A DNA stretch of 64,000 nt from Flavobacterium pectinovorum (GCF_022802975.1 NZ_JAFEVZ010000006.1:248001-312000), one strand, 5' to 3'. Shown: positions 1 through 9,658, numbered from the stretch's first letter. Program-made: numbers and translations. The notes: a model not told the origin generated them from the sequence alone.

Positions 1-360
1 GGAGTTGCTGTTTTAGGCGGATTATTAGGTATATTAATTGCGTACATCAAATATTTCAAACAAGATAATGTTCCTGAATCTGATGAAAACATTACTGGTG
101 TAGCAAAAGTTTTATATAACAAATATTATGTAGATGAAGCTTATGATGTCCTATTTGTTCGTTCTGTAAACGGATTATCACGATTCTTTAGAGACTACAT
201 CGAAACTGGCTTATCTGCACTTGTTTTTGGATTAGGAAAAGCAGCTAACGAATTAGCTTTTCAAGGTAAAAAAATACAAACCGGAAGTATCGGATTATAT
301 CTTTTTGCTTTCGTATTAGGTCTTTGCGCCATTGTATCTTATATATTTTTAGCTCAATAA
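1..360 (+). CDS. nuoL: NADH-quinone oxidoreductase subunit L, C-terminal part (cut by window edge)
   Basis: The open frame runs in from the window edge and ends in TAA. It gives 119 residues with hydrophobic segments at both ends (GVAVLGGLLGILIAY and LYLFAFVLGLCAIVSYIF). The charged middle part (YNKYYVDEAYDVLF) is typical of the NuoL C-terminus, and nuoM starts 10 bases later, as in the standard Complex I operon. NuoL is an antiporter-like proton-pumping membrane subunit of Complex I. The product is identified mainly from gene order and this C-terminal pattern; the conserved core lies outside the window. Confidence 0.85.
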   Translation, partial: GVAVLGGLLGILIAYIKYFKQDNVPESDENITGVAKVLYNKYYVDEAYDVLFVRSVNGLSRFFRDYIETGLSALVFGLGKAANELAFQGKKIQTGSIGLYLFAFVLGLCAIVSYIFLAQ

Positions 361-370
361 TTTTATAACT

Positions 371-1813
371 ATGAACGTTTCTCTTATATTAATTATTCTT
401 TTAGTTGGTGCCTTTATCACCTATTTCTCTGGTGACAAACTCGCTTCAAAAGTAGCTTTGTTCTTTAGTTTGGCAGCTTTGGGCTATTCGGTTGTATTGC
501 TAAACCATTTTAATGCCGGTGAAAATATCAGCCTTATCAATGCCTGGATTAATCAACCTAAAATTTCATTTGCGCTAAATGCTGACGGGCTGGCCATTGC
601 TATGCTTCTTCTTACTGTAGCTTTAACCCCAATTATTATATTTTCTTCTTTTGGAAATGAATATAAAAATGCAAAAGGTTTTTATGCTCTAATTTTATTT
701 ATGGCATTTGCAATGACAGGAACTTTCCTTGCGGCTGATGGTCTTTTATATTATATTTTCTGGGAGTTGGCTCTTATTCCAATTTACTTTATTGCTCTTA
801 TCTGGGGTAACGGAGATGCTGACGAACGCAGAAAAGCAGTGGTAAAATTCTTTATTTATACGCTTGCAGGTTCTTTATTCATGCTAACTGCATTTATTTA
901 TTTATCTCAAAAAGCAAACGGAAGCTTCTTAATCGAAGATTTGTATAAAGTTGAATTATCTGCTTGCGAGCAATTCTGGATTTTCTTAGCTTTCTTTTTA
1001 GCTTATGCGATTAAAATTCCAATTATTCCTTTCCACACCTGGCAGGCAAATGTGTACCAAAAAGCGCCAACTGTTGGAACCATGCTTTTATCCGGTATCA
1101 TGCTAAAAATGGGATTATACAGTGTGATTCGCTGGCAATTACCGATCGCACCTCTTGCTGCAAAAGAATACATGGATATTTTTATTGCTTTAGGAATTGC
1201 TGGAGTTATCTACGGATCCATTGTAGCTTTAAGACAAAAAGATTTGAAAAAATTATTGGCTTATTCATCTCTTGCACACGTTGGATTAATTGCGGCTGGT
1301 ACATATACTTTGACCCTTGATGGTTTACGTGGTGCTGTTTTACAAATGATCGCTCACGGTTTTGTAGTGGTTGGTTTATTCTACGCTGCTGAAGTAATTT
1401 TTAGAAGATTTGAAACAAGAGAAATTGCTAAATTGGGCGGAATCCGTACGCAGTCTCCTAAATTTACCTCCATGTTTTTAATTTTGGTTTTAGCCTCTGT
1501 TGCTTTACCTGGTACATTTAACTTTGTTGGAGAATTTACAGTTTTATACAGTCTTTCTCAAATCAATATCTGGTTTGCTGTTCTTGGGGGAACAACTATT
1601 ATTTTAGGAGCTTACTATATGTTAAGGATGTTCCAACATGTAATGTTAGGCGAAACCAATTCTAAGACTTTTGCTGATGTTACGCTTAACGAAGGAATTT
1701 CATTTGCTATAATCATTGCTGTTTTATTAGTCTTTGGTTTATATCCAAAACCAATTACAGATTTGATTACACCAAGTTTAGAAACGATTTTAAACGTTAT
1801 CAATAAAAATTAA
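371..1813 (+). CDS. nuoM: NADH-quinone oxidoreductase subunit M
   Basis: This is a 480-residue, almost entirely hydrophobic protein with about 14 membrane spans, the usual length for NuoM. It is an antiporter-like proton-translocating subunit in the Complex I membrane arm. The essential glutamate of the family is visible in FWELALIPIYF (about residue 132). The broken-helix lysine region appears in AIKIPIIPFHTW (about 215-226), and a second conserved block reads KKLLAYSSLAHVG. The ATG lies 10 bases after the nuoL stop and the next gene is nuoN, so it is part of the nuo operon. Nothing is unusual. Confidence 0.97.
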   Translation: MNVSLILIILLVGAFITYFSGDKLASKVALFFSLAALGYSVVLLNHFNAGENISLINAWINQPKISFALNADGLAIAMLLLTVALTPIIIFSSFGNEYKNAKGFYALILFMAFAMTGTFLAADGLLYYIFWELALIPIYFIALIWGNGDADERRKAVVKFFIYTLAGSLFMLTAFIYLSQKANGSFLIEDLYKVELSACEQFWIFLAFFLAYAIKIPIIPFHTWQANVYQKAPTVGTMLLSGIMLKMGLYSVIRWQLPIAPLAAKEYMDIFIALGIAGVIYGSIVALRQKDLKKLLAYSSLAHVGLIAAGTYTLTLDGLRGAVLQMIAHGFVVVGLFYAAEVIFRRFETREIAKLGGIRTQSPKFTSMFLILVLASVALPGTFNFVGEFTVLYSLSQINIWFAVLGGTTIILGAYYMLRMFQHVMLGETNSKTFADVTLNEGISFAIIIAVLLVFGLYPKPITDLITPSLETILNVINKN

Positions 1814-1949
1814 GATTTTAGAGTAAGGATTAACAATTTTTGATTTCAGATTTTTCTATTGATTAAAAAGTTAAACTTAAAAAAGTAAAAATATATTTTA
1901 AATAAAATAAATTAGGGCGTTTTAGATTTCCTAAATCAAAAAAACAAAA

Positions 1950-3341
1950 ATGAATACATTAATAGCTATAACAGGATTAGGTGTTTTCTGCCTATTGTTT
2001 GAAATTCTAAATTTTAGAAAAGGCATCGTTCCGTTTACCATTTTAGGTTTATTGGGTGTATTGGCGCTAAATTTTTATGAATTCGGATCAACAGAAAGTT
2101 ACTACGATAATATGATAACAGTGAGTAAATTCTCTACTGCATTTTCATCATTGTTTATCATCTTAACTATTTTTCTTGTAGCGTTAAGCCATAATTTTTA
2201 TGAAAATCATCAGACAAAAATTTCTGATTTTATTGCCATAAAAGTATTCTTATTAGCAGGAGCAGTTGCCATGGTTTCTTTTGGAAACTTAGCGATGTTT
2301 TTCTTAGGAATTGAAATTTTATCAATTGCACTATATATTCTTGCTGCAAGCGAACGTTTGAACCTCAAAAGCAACGAAGCAGGTATGAAATACTTTTTGA
2401 TGGGATCATTTGCATCAGGAATTATCTTATTCGGAATTTGTTTGATTTATGGAGCAATGGGAAGTTTTGATGTAGTTGAAATCAGCGAATATTCTTTATC
2501 TGCCGAATTGCCAATCTGGTTTCCTATAGGGATGATTTTAGTAACAATCGGAATGTTATTTAAGATAGCCGCAGTTCCTTTTCATTTTTGGGCTCCGGAT
2601 GTTTATGAAGGGTCACCTGCCTTAACCACTGCGTTGATGAGTACTTTGGCAAAAGTCGTAGCCATTGCAACTCTATTCAAATTAATTTCAGGTTTAAATT
2701 TAATACCGTCATTAGAAAATCAGGATCATTTAAATACTTTCGAAAATATTATTGTAATCATTTCAATTGCTTCTATGACCGTTGGTAACATTATGGCATT
2801 GCGTCAGGTAAATGTAAAACGTATGCTGGCTTTCTCAGGGATTTCTCATGCAGGTTTTATGTTAATGACTTTCTTAACTGTTGCAACTTCTGCGGGAGTT
2901 TTATTATATTATACAGCAGCTTATGCTTTGGCCGGTATCGCAGCTTTTAGTGTAATTTTATACGTTTGCAAAAATCAGAATAACGAAGATATTACAAATT
3001 TTCACGGTTTAGGAAAAACGAATCCGTTGTTAGCCGCAATTTTAACAGGTTCTCTATTATCTATGGCAGGTATCCCGATTTTCTCCGGATTCTTTGCAAA
3101 ATTATTCTTGTTCAATCAAACTATTCAGGCTGGTTATATTGCTTTAGTAATAGTAGCTGTTGTTAATTCTATTATTAGTGTTGGCTATTATTTCAAACTG
3201 ATATTAGCAATGTATTCAAAAGAACCAAATCAGGAACGTACCGGAAAACCTTTTATTATTTATGCAGTTGCAATTATTTCTATTGCATTAAATATTATTC
3301 TAGGTTTATTTCCATCATTAGTTTTAGACTTATTGAATTAA
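1950..3341 (+). CDS. nuoN: NADH-quinone oxidoreductase subunit N
   Basis: This 463-residue multi-pass membrane protein is the third antiporter-like subunit of Complex I. Family blocks are present: FLGIEILSIALYILA (glutamate helix), KIAAVPFHFWAPDVYEGSP (lysine helix) and KRMLAFSGISHAGF. It is separated from nuoM by 136 AT-rich bases with no gene. A strong hairpin follows the stop codon, so this is probably the end of the nuo operon, the usual position of nuoN. Length and motifs are normal. Confidence 0.97.
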   Translation: MNTLIAITGLGVFCLLFEILNFRKGIVPFTILGLLGVLALNFYEFGSTESYYDNMITVSKFSTAFSSLFIILTIFLVALSHNFYENHQTKISDFIAIKVFLLAGAVAMVSFGNLAMFFLGIEILSIALYILAASERLNLKSNEAGMKYFLMGSFASGIILFGICLIYGAMGSFDVVEISEYSLSAELPIWFPIGMILVTIGMLFKIAAVPFHFWAPDVYEGSPALTTALMSTLAKVVAIATLFKLISGLNLIPSLENQDHLNTFENIIVIISIASMTVGNIMALRQVNVKRMLAFSGISHAGFMLMTFLTVATSAGVLLYYTAAYALAGIAAFSVILYVCKNQNNEDITNFHGLGKTNPLLAAILTGSLLSMAGIPIFSGFFAKLFLFNQTIQAGYIALVIVAVVNSIISVGYYFKLILAMYSKEPNQERTGKPFIIYAVAIISIALNIILGLFPSLVLDLLN

Positions 3342-3362
3342 AAAACCATTATTATAAATACA

Positions 3363-3396
3363 AATCCATCAAGAGTTACTTTTGATGGATTTTTTA
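3363..3396 (+). terminator. Rho-independent terminator after nuoN
   Basis: A perfect 10-bp stem (AATCCATCAA / TTGATGGATT, 9-base loop) is followed by a T run, starting about 20 bases after the nuoN stop. It most likely ends the nuo operon. Confidence 0.85.
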
Positions 3397-3504
3397 TTTG
3401 AACCCGTTTTTTTGAGAAGAAAAAATCATGTTAAAAATTTTACAGAAACAATTGCGCTTCAAAAAAACTCCATATATTTGAGTACAAATAAATGTATTAA
3501 AACT

Positions 3505-4278
3505 ATGAACTTCAATTCAAAAAATCCGTTTTTAAGCGACAAACGTTTTTCATCAAACGCTGTTTCTAAGGCTGAAGAAGTACACCAAGCACAAATTATT
3601 GATTATGATCAGGAAATGAGCATCTCGGGTACAATCAATAAAACAGCAATTTTATTTTTATTATTATGCGGTTCAGCAATGGTAACATGGTGGATGGCTT
3701 TTAATCAAATGAATCCGTTGCCATTAGCAATTGGAGGTGCGATTATTGGTTTTATTTTGGTATTAATTTCAGCTTTCAAACCTCAGCTTTCTCCTTATTT
3801 GGCTCCAGGTTATGCTATATTTGAAGGTTTGTTTATCGGAGGTATTTCTGCCATTTTCGAAGCTAAATTTCCCGGAATTGTAATTAACGCTGTTGGAGCA
3901 ACTTTAGTCACATTTTTAGTTTGTCTGGGATTATATAAATTTAAGATTGTAAAGGTTAACGAACAATTCAGATCAGTAGTAATTGCAGCCACATTAGCGA
4001 TTGCAACATACTATTTAATTTCGTGGATTGTATCTATGTTCACAAGCTTCACTCCTGTTCATCACGGAAATTCAATGATGAGTATCGGAATCAGTGTTTT
4101 TGTAATCATTGTTGCCGCATTAAACCTGTTTTTAGACTTTGACCAGATTGAAAAAGGAGTTCAGGAAAGAATGCCAAAATTCATGGAATGGTATGGCGCT
4201 ATGGGATTAATGATTACCTTAGTTTGGTTGTACATTGAATTCCTGAGATTGTTATCAAAATTTGCAAGTAAAGATTAA
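3505..4278 (+). CDS. Bax inhibitor-1/YccA family membrane protein
   Basis: The protein has 257 residues: a soluble N-terminus of about 45 residues (MNFNSKNPFLSDKRF), then seven hydrophobic segments. The layout and sequence fit the Bax inhibitor-1/YccA-like family common in Bacteroidota and Actinobacteria. Members are thought to act as membrane-integrity or ion-leak proteins, but the bacterial role is poorly defined. I chose the ATG at 3505. The frame stays open upstream to a TTG at 3382, but that codon lies inside the nuoN terminator stem and the extra 41 residues look unlike the family. The gene is monocistronic, with its own terminator after it. Confidence 0.85.
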   Translation: MNFNSKNPFLSDKRFSSNAVSKAEEVHQAQIIDYDQEMSISGTINKTAILFLLLCGSAMVTWWMAFNQMNPLPLAIGGAIIGFILVLISAFKPQLSPYLAPGYAIFEGLFIGGISAIFEAKFPGIVINAVGATLVTFLVCLGLYKFKIVKVNEQFRSVVIAATLAIATYYLISWIVSMFTSFTPVHHGNSMMSIGISVFVIIVAALNLFLDFDQIEKGVQERMPKFMEWYGAMGLMITLVWLYIEFLRLLSKFASKD

Positions 4279-4300
4279 TTTCTTTTCCATTTAAAATATG

Positions 4301-4335
4301 AAAGCCTTTTTGTAATTCAAAAAGGCTTTTTTTTA
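4301..4335 (+). terminator. Rho-independent terminator after the Bax-inhibitor-like gene
   Basis: A perfect 12-bp stem (AAAGCCTTTTTG / CAAAAAGGCTTT) with a 5-base loop is followed by eight T. It sits between the convergent ends of this gene and dinB, and its A-rich left arm means it could also act on the minus strand. Confidence 0.85.
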
Positions 4336-4362
4336 TGTAACTTATAATCAAAATTATCATTA

Positions 4363-5445
4363 TCAAAAAGCGAATTTTAACTGCACTACAACCGCTTTTT
4401 TTTGTTCTGTATTCAAATTACTTAAGGATATTCCCAACAGCCTCACAGAGTTTTTCATACGTTCCTGATACAATAATTCTTCTACTGTTTCTAGTATCAA
4501 ACTTTTATCCGAAATAAAATAGAGTAACGTTTTACTTCTGGTTTGCTGTGAAAAATCGCTGTACTTAATTTTAAGTGTAACAGTCTTTCCTGAAACATTG
4601 TATCTTTTTAATCGTTTTTCCAACGAAGCTGCAATTTTCTCAAGTTGTTCCAGCATAAAAATTTCCGAAGTAAGATTCACATCAAAAGTATGTTCAGAGG
4701 CAACAGATTTAGTATTTCGGGAAGGTTTGACTTCACTGTTATGAATTCCTCTAACCACATGGAAATAAAATTTTCCTGATTTTCCAAAGTATTTTTCCAG
4801 AAATTCCAGTGATTTGCCTTTTAAATCCAATCCTGTAAAAATGCCGAACTGGTACATTTTTTCTGTAGTGACTTTTCCGACTCCGTAAAACTTTCGAATA
4901 GGCAATTCTTCTAAAAAAGGAATTACCTCATCAGGATTCACCGTTTTTTGTCCGTTGGGCTTATTGTAATCGCTCGCAATTTTGGCTACGAATTTATTCA
5001 CAGAAATTCCTGCTGAAGCTGTAAGACCAACTTCGTTTAAAATTCGTAATCGAATTTCCTGAGCCAATAACGATGCACTTGGATTTCCTTTTTTATTCTG
5101 CGTTACATCTAGATAAGCTTCATCAAGCGAAAGCGGTTCCACCAAATCTGTGTATTCATGAAAGATTTTATGAATCTTAGACGAAATTTCTTTGTAACGA
5201 TCAAAACGAGGCCGGACAAATATAATTTCAGGACAATATTTTTTGGCCAAAACACCGCTTATGGCACTTCTGACACCAAATTTTCGTGCTTCGTAACTTG
5301 CTGCAGAAACCACTCCACGATTTTCTGAACCACCCACAGCGATAGGCTTTCCTCGCAAAGCAGGATTATCCATTTGCTCTACCGAAGCATAAAAAGCATC
5401 CATATCGATATGGATTATTTTTCGATAAATTGGAGTTTCAGACAT
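4363..5445 (-). CDS. dinB: DNA polymerase IV (Y family)
   Basis: This is a 360-residue translesion DNA polymerase. The palm motif IIHIDMDAFYASVEQMDNP lies near the N-terminus, with the second catalytic block SLDEAYLDVT around residue 105. The helix-hairpin-helix region includes IRKFYGVGKVTTEKM, followed by the little-finger domain at the C-terminus. The length matches DinB. It extends mismatched or damaged primer ends and is usually induced by DNA damage. I see no convincing LexA box in the first bases upstream. The gene stands alone, convergent with the preceding gene. Confidence 0.95.
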   Translation of the reverse strand: MSETPIYRKIIHIDMDAFYASVEQMDNPALRGKPIAVGGSENRGVVSAASYEARKFGVRSAISGVLAKKYCPEIIFVRPRFDRYKEISSKIHKIFHEYTDLVEPLSLDEAYLDVTQNKKGNPSASLLAQEIRLRILNEVGLTASAGISVNKFVAKIASDYNKPNGQKTVNPDEVIPFLEELPIRKFYGVGKVTTEKMYQFGIFTGLDLKGKSLEFLEKYFGKSGKFYFHVVRGIHNSEVKPSRNTKSVASEHTFDVNLTSEIFMLEQLEKIAASLEKRLKRYNVSGKTVTLKIKYSDFSQQTRSKTLLYFISDKSLILETVEELLYQERMKNSVRLLGISLSNLNTEQKKAVVVQLKFAF

Positions 5446-5700
5446 GACACAAATTTAAAGAAGAACTGGCAAACTGAGCCATCAAAATTTATCAAATGTT
5501 TTTTATAGTAAATTGAAATTTTTATTTAATTCCTGATAACGACGTTTCTCCATGATCAAAAAAAGAAATAGCTACATTTGAAATATCTTAATAAATTAAG
5601 TATTAATTTTAATTATTAAAAAAAATACGGATAAAAAAAATAAAATAAGTTTTTTTACATATCTATAATTGAGAAAAATATTTTTATATATTTGCCATAC

Positions 5701-5948
5701 AGAAATGAATTACACCAGACATTTGGTAAAGTGAATTGAAAATCACAAGCAGAAAAAATTAAATATCATGAAAGAAAGGCATGAGTTCTTAAGAAAGAAA
5801 TCATAATGGACTCGGCATCTCTATAAATACTATCAGAAAACAAAAAACTCGCATAGAATAGATGCAAGTATTTTGGGTTCATGATGAACTATCTAAACCA
5901 AAAAACCAATTGACCAATTAAATCACCTTCCCAAGGTGATTTTTTTAC
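5701..5948 (+). ncRNA. Candidate short transcript (small RNA or decayed micro-ORF)
   Basis: Within the 850-base gap between dinB and mfd, a TAnnTTTG -7 box (TATATTTG, 5687-5694) is followed about 230 bases later by a clear terminator at 5921. No long reading frame lies between. A TTG lies 15 bases before the box, closer than the usual spacing, so the -33 element is uncertain. Two tiny frames occur, MNYTRHLVK (5705-5734) and MKERHEFLRKKS (5768-5806), plus a third segment in the same frame containing TRHL again. Small hairpins are visible, for example GTTCA/TGAAC near 5878-5890. Either a structured RNA or the remains of a basic protein of about 60 residues is possible. Confidence 0.4.
5921..5948 (+). 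terminator. Rho-independent terminator of the candidate short transcript
   Basis: The stem AATCACCTT / AAGGTGATT has a CCC loop and is followed by a run of T. No gene on the plus strand ends nearby, which is the main evidence for a short plus-strand transcript here. Confidence 0.75.
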
Positions 5949-6038
5949 TTTTTGAAATTACTGTTACAGGTAATCAATGAAGCAAGCTTTAAAGTAAAAA
6001 ACTTTTAAATTTCACAATTACACAAATTAATATTGTTT

Positions 6039-6082
6039 AAAAAGTAAACCCGAATGAAAATTTTCATTCGGGTTTACTTTTT
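6039..6082. terminator. 44-base perfect palindrome, probable bidirectional terminator
   Basis: Two 22-base arms are exact reverse complements with no spacer. They have A-rich outer ends, so an RNA hairpin with a terminal T run forms on either strand. It lies about 210 bases beyond the mfd stop (minus strand) and after the candidate short transcript (plus strand). The G/C core of each arm reads CCCGAATG / CATTCGGG. Confidence 0.6.
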
Positions 6083-6140
6083 ATGTTTACTTTTCAAAAA
6101 GACGTTTGAGAAGGTCAATAAAATTACTAAACCTCTAACC

Positions 6141-6200
6141 TAGCCCCGATAAGACTGGAAATCCTTTTGTGCCGGTGTTCGGCGCAAAAGATTACTTCAC
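6141..6200 (+). repeat. Dispersed structured repeat, copy 1 (TAGCCC...TCC-hairpin type)
   Basis: The stretch starts TAGCCCCGATAAGACTGG and reaches ATCC, then forms the hairpin CTTTTGTGCCG / CGGCGCAAAAG (6164-6190, one G-U pair), then ATTAC. The same frame (TAGCCC, ATCC, a CTTTT-stem with different inner bases, then ATT) occurs at 56066. It belongs to a family of intergenic repeats that I recall as common in flavobacterial genomes. The function is unknown. Confidence 0.55.
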
Positions 6201-6295
6201 TTAATTCTTATTTTTTATTTGAGTTCAGTGAACTACGTTTAGAAGGAATAGCGTGACTGTTGGTGTTTGAAACTCAGCTATTCTGCCTCTAAAAT

Positions 6296-9200
6296 TTATT
6301 CTCCCAACATCTCCATCAACTCCAAAGCTCTTCGGGTAGATTTTACATTATCGAAAGTCAGCAATAATCGTAGACCGTTTGGCGTTTGCTTTTCTTTCAT
6401 GGTGCAAATATTACTGTGCGTTTGCACGAATTTAATCACTTTATGAAAACGCTTCGACTGGTAATAGTCAGACTGTTGATCGGAGACAAAATAACCAATC
6501 ATTTTTCCTTTTTTCATCACCAGTTTTTCGATTCCGATGTTGGTTGCAATCCACTTGATGCGAATGCTGTTCATCAACGCATTGGCACGTGGAGGTATTG
6601 GCCCAAAACGGTCAATTAGTTTGTTTTGAAAGAGAACCAGTTCTTCTTCGTTTTTTACTGAACCTAACTCGTTGTACAAGCTCAAACGCTCAGTAACGTT
6701 ATTGATATATTCATCAGAAAATAACAATTCAAAGTCCGTATCGATTTGAAGATCTTTTACATATTCCTTCGTTTCTACATCGTTCTCTTCCGGATATAAA
6801 TCTTTGAATTCGTTTTCCTTTAATTCTTCGATGGCTTCGTTCATAATCTTTTGATACGTATCAAAACCAATTTCGTTGATAAAACCACTTTGTTCACCAC
6901 CCAATAAATCTCCTGCACCACGAATCTCCAAATCTTTCATGGCAATGTTGAAACCGCTTCCGAGTTCACTGAATTGTTCCAATGCCTGAATACGTTTTCT
7001 GGCATCTTCGGTCATAGAAGAATACGGTGGACAGATGAAATAACAGAATGCTTTTTTATTGCTTCGCCCTACCCGACCCCGCATTTGATGCAAATCTGAT
7101 AATCCGAAATTATTAGCATTATTGATGAAAATCGTATTCGCATTTGGAACATCCAAACCACTTTCGATAATGGTTGTAGCTACCAAAACATCAAAATCTC
7201 CGTTCATGAAACCTAGCATCAATTCCTCCAGTTTAGCACCTTCCATTTGTCCGTGACCAATTCCGACTCTTGCATTTGGAACCAAACGCTGAATCATTCC
7301 CGCCACTTCCTTTATATTTTCGATTCGGTTATTTATAAAGAAAACCTGTCCGTTTCGCTGAATTTCATACGAAATTGCGTCACGAATTACTTCTTCGCTA
7401 AAACCAACCACATTTGTTTCTATTGGATAACGATTTGGCGGAGGCGTTGTAATTACCGATAAATCGCGAGCTGCCATTAATGAAAACTGCAACGTTCTCG
7501 GAATCGGCGTTGCGGTTAATGTTAACGTGTCAACATTTGCAGCAATCGTTTTGAGTTTATCTTTTACGTTTACTCCAAACTTTTGTTCCTCATCGACAAT
7601 CAACAAACCAAGGTCTTTAAAAACGACATTTTTATTGACTAATTGATGTGTCCCGATTACGATATCGAGTTTTCCCTCGGCTAAATCTTTTAAGGTTTGT
7701 GTTTTTTGTTTGGCAGTTCTGAATCGGTTTAAATACCCAATTGTTACGGGCATATCTTTTAATCGTTCCGAAAAAGTTCTGTAATGCTGGTACGCCAAAA
7801 TCGTGGTCGGAACCAAAACGGCTACTTGTTTACTATTGTCAACGGCTTTAAAAGCAGCACGAATTGCAACTTCTGTTTTACCAAAACCTACGTCACCACA
7901 GACTAAGCGATCCATAGGGCGATCGCTTTCCATGTCGGCTTTTACTTCTGCTGTCGATTTGGTCTGGTCCGGTGTATCTTCATAAATAAACGAACTTTCT
8001 AATTCGTTTTGCAAATAACTGTCAGGCGCAAACTGAAAACCTTTCTCCAGACGACGTTTTGCATACAACTGAATCAAATTGAACGCAATATGTTTTACAC
8101 GCGCTTTGGTTTTTTGTTTTAAAACTTTCCAGGCGTTGGAACCTAATTTATAGATTTTTGGTGGTGTTCCGTCTTTTCCGTTATACTTTGAGATTTTATG
8201 AAGCGAATGGATGCTTACATATACAATATCATTATCGGCATAAACCAGTTTTATGGCTTCCTGCGTTTTGCCTTCGACCTGAATTTTCTGCAAGCCGCCA
8301 AACTTCCCGATTCCGTGATCGATATGCGTTACATAATCGCCTACGGAAAGTGCGGTTAGTTCTTTTAAAGTGATATTCTGCTTTTTTGAATAGCCGTTTT
8401 TGATGTTGAATTTATGATAACGCTCAAAAATCTGATGATCGGTATAAGCTGTTATTTGATTTTCTTCATCAATAAAACCCTGATATAAAGGCAATACAAT
8501 AGTATGATATTGTTTTCGAATATTCTCAGAATTGGCTTCATCTAAGCTTTCAAAAATATCATGAAAACGTTTTGCCTGCGTCTCATTCGAACAGAACAAA
8601 TAATTAATATATCCGTTAAAATGATTTTCGCTCAGATTATTCAGTAACAAATCAAATTGTTTGTTGAAAGAAGGCTGAGGCTGAATATGAAATTCGAATT
8701 TTTTAGCTGTTTTATAAACCGGTTTTGATAATTCTACAACCGAAAAATCTAATGATCTTTTTATAAATGACGCCTGATTCAGAAATAATTGCTCCGGCGT
8801 GGCGTGTTTTATTTCTTTCGATAGTTTCTCAAAGGCTTCTTCTGCCCTTGCAAATTGTTTGTCTAACTGGCTAAAAAGCCCGTCAGTATTTTGGATAAAA
8901 ATAACGGTTTTCTCAGCAATGTAATCTAAAAAGCTTTCACGGTTTTCCTGAAATATCTTGTTTTCGACATTCGGAATAATCGTGATTTTTTTGTGTGTTT
9001 CGACAGACAACTGTGTCTCGACATCAAAACTTCTGATACTGTCAACTTCATTACCAAAAAACTCAATTCGGTACGGATGATCGTTCGAAAAAGAAAACAC
9101 ATCTACGATTCCTCCACGAACCGAAAATTCGCCGGGTTCTGTAATAAAATCGACTCTTTTAAATTCATATTCAAATAAAACTTCGTTGATAAAATCGATC

Positions 9201-9658
9201 GAAATTTTATCGTTCAGAGCGACTTTTAATGTGTTTTTGTCTAATTGTTGACGCGTAACTACTTTCTCAAAAAGTGCTTCGGGATACGTGACGATTATAG
9301 CCGGTTTTTTACGGGAATTGATTCGGTTTAAAACCTCGGCACGCAACAAAACATTGGCATTATCTGTTTCATCAACCTGATACGGACGTCGAAATGAAGC
9401 CGGATAAAACAACACATCCTGCTCTCCGATCATTTGTTCGAGATCGTTCAAATAATAAGCTGCTTCTTCTTTATTGTCTAAAACAATCAAAAAAGGCAGT
9501 TCGGTTTTCTTAAAAACAGAACGGATGATAAATGAAACCGCAGATCCTAACAATCCGCTAAGATTCATTTTTACTTGATTTCCTTCCAGTAAATTGGCTG
9601 CAATCTGCTGTGCTTTCGGCAGATTGTCGTAAGTAGTATATAAGGCGTTTTTACTCAA
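6296..9658 (-). CDS. mfd: Transcription-repair coupling factor
   Basis: This is a 1120-residue protein with Mfd architecture. It has an N-terminal UvrB-like part (about 20-350) and an RNA-polymerase-interacting CarD-like domain (about 430-500, GDYVTHIDHGIGKFGG). The RecG-like helicase core has Walker A GDVGFGKTE near 590, the DEEQ box near 690 and TATPIPRTL, and the TRCF domain is C-terminal. It removes stalled RNA polymerase and recruits UvrA. The start is the ATG at 9658, which overlaps the stop of the upstream lipoprotein gene by 8 bases, so the two are co-transcribed. Length and motifs are normal. Confidence 0.97.
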   Translation of the reverse strand: MSKNALYTTYDNLPKAQQIAANLLEGNQVKMNLSGLLGSAVSFIIRSVFKKTELPFLIVLDNKEEAAYYLNDLEQMIGEQDVLFYPASFRRPYQVDETDNANVLLRAEVLNRINSRKKPAIIVTYPEALFEKVVTRQQLDKNTLKVALNDKISIDFINEVLFEYEFKRVDFITEPGEFSVRGGIVDVFSFSNDHPYRIEFFGNEVDSIRSFDVETQLSVETHKKITIIPNVENKIFQENRESFLDYIAEKTVIFIQNTDGLFSQLDKQFARAEEAFEKLSKEIKHATPEQLFLNQASFIKRSLDFSVVELSKPVYKTAKKFEFHIQPQPSFNKQFDLLLNNLSENHFNGYINYLFCSNETQAKRFHDIFESLDEANSENIRKQYHTIVLPLYQGFIDEENQITAYTDHQIFERYHKFNIKNGYSKKQNITLKELTALSVGDYVTHIDHGIGKFGGLQKIQVEGKTQEAIKLVYADNDIVYVSIHSLHKISKYNGKDGTPPKIYKLGSNAWKVLKQKTKARVKHIAFNLIQLYAKRRLEKGFQFAPDSYLQNELESSFIYEDTPDQTKSTAEVKADMESDRPMDRLVCGDVGFGKTEVAIRAAFKAVDNSKQVAVLVPTTILAYQHYRTFSERLKDMPVTIGYLNRFRTAKQKTQTLKDLAEGKLDIVIGTHQLVNKNVVFKDLGLLIVDEEQKFGVNVKDKLKTIAANVDTLTLTATPIPRTLQFSLMAARDLSVITTPPPNRYPIETNVVGFSEEVIRDAISYEIQRNGQVFFINNRIENIKEVAGMIQRLVPNARVGIGHGQMEGAKLEELMLGFMNGDFDVLVATTIIESGLDVPNANTIFINNANNFGLSDLHQMRGRVGRSNKKAFCYFICPPYSSMTEDARKRIQALEQFSELGSGFNIAMKDLEIRGAGDLLGGEQSGFINEIGFDTYQKIMNEAIEELKENEFKDLYPEENDVETKEYVKDLQIDTDFELLFSDEYINNVTERLSLYNELGSVKNEEELVLFQNKLIDRFGPIPPRANALMNSIRIKWIATNIGIEKLVMKKGKMIGYFVSDQQSDYYQSKRFHKVIKFVQTHSNICTMKEKQTPNGLRLLLTFDNVKSTRRALELMEMLGE

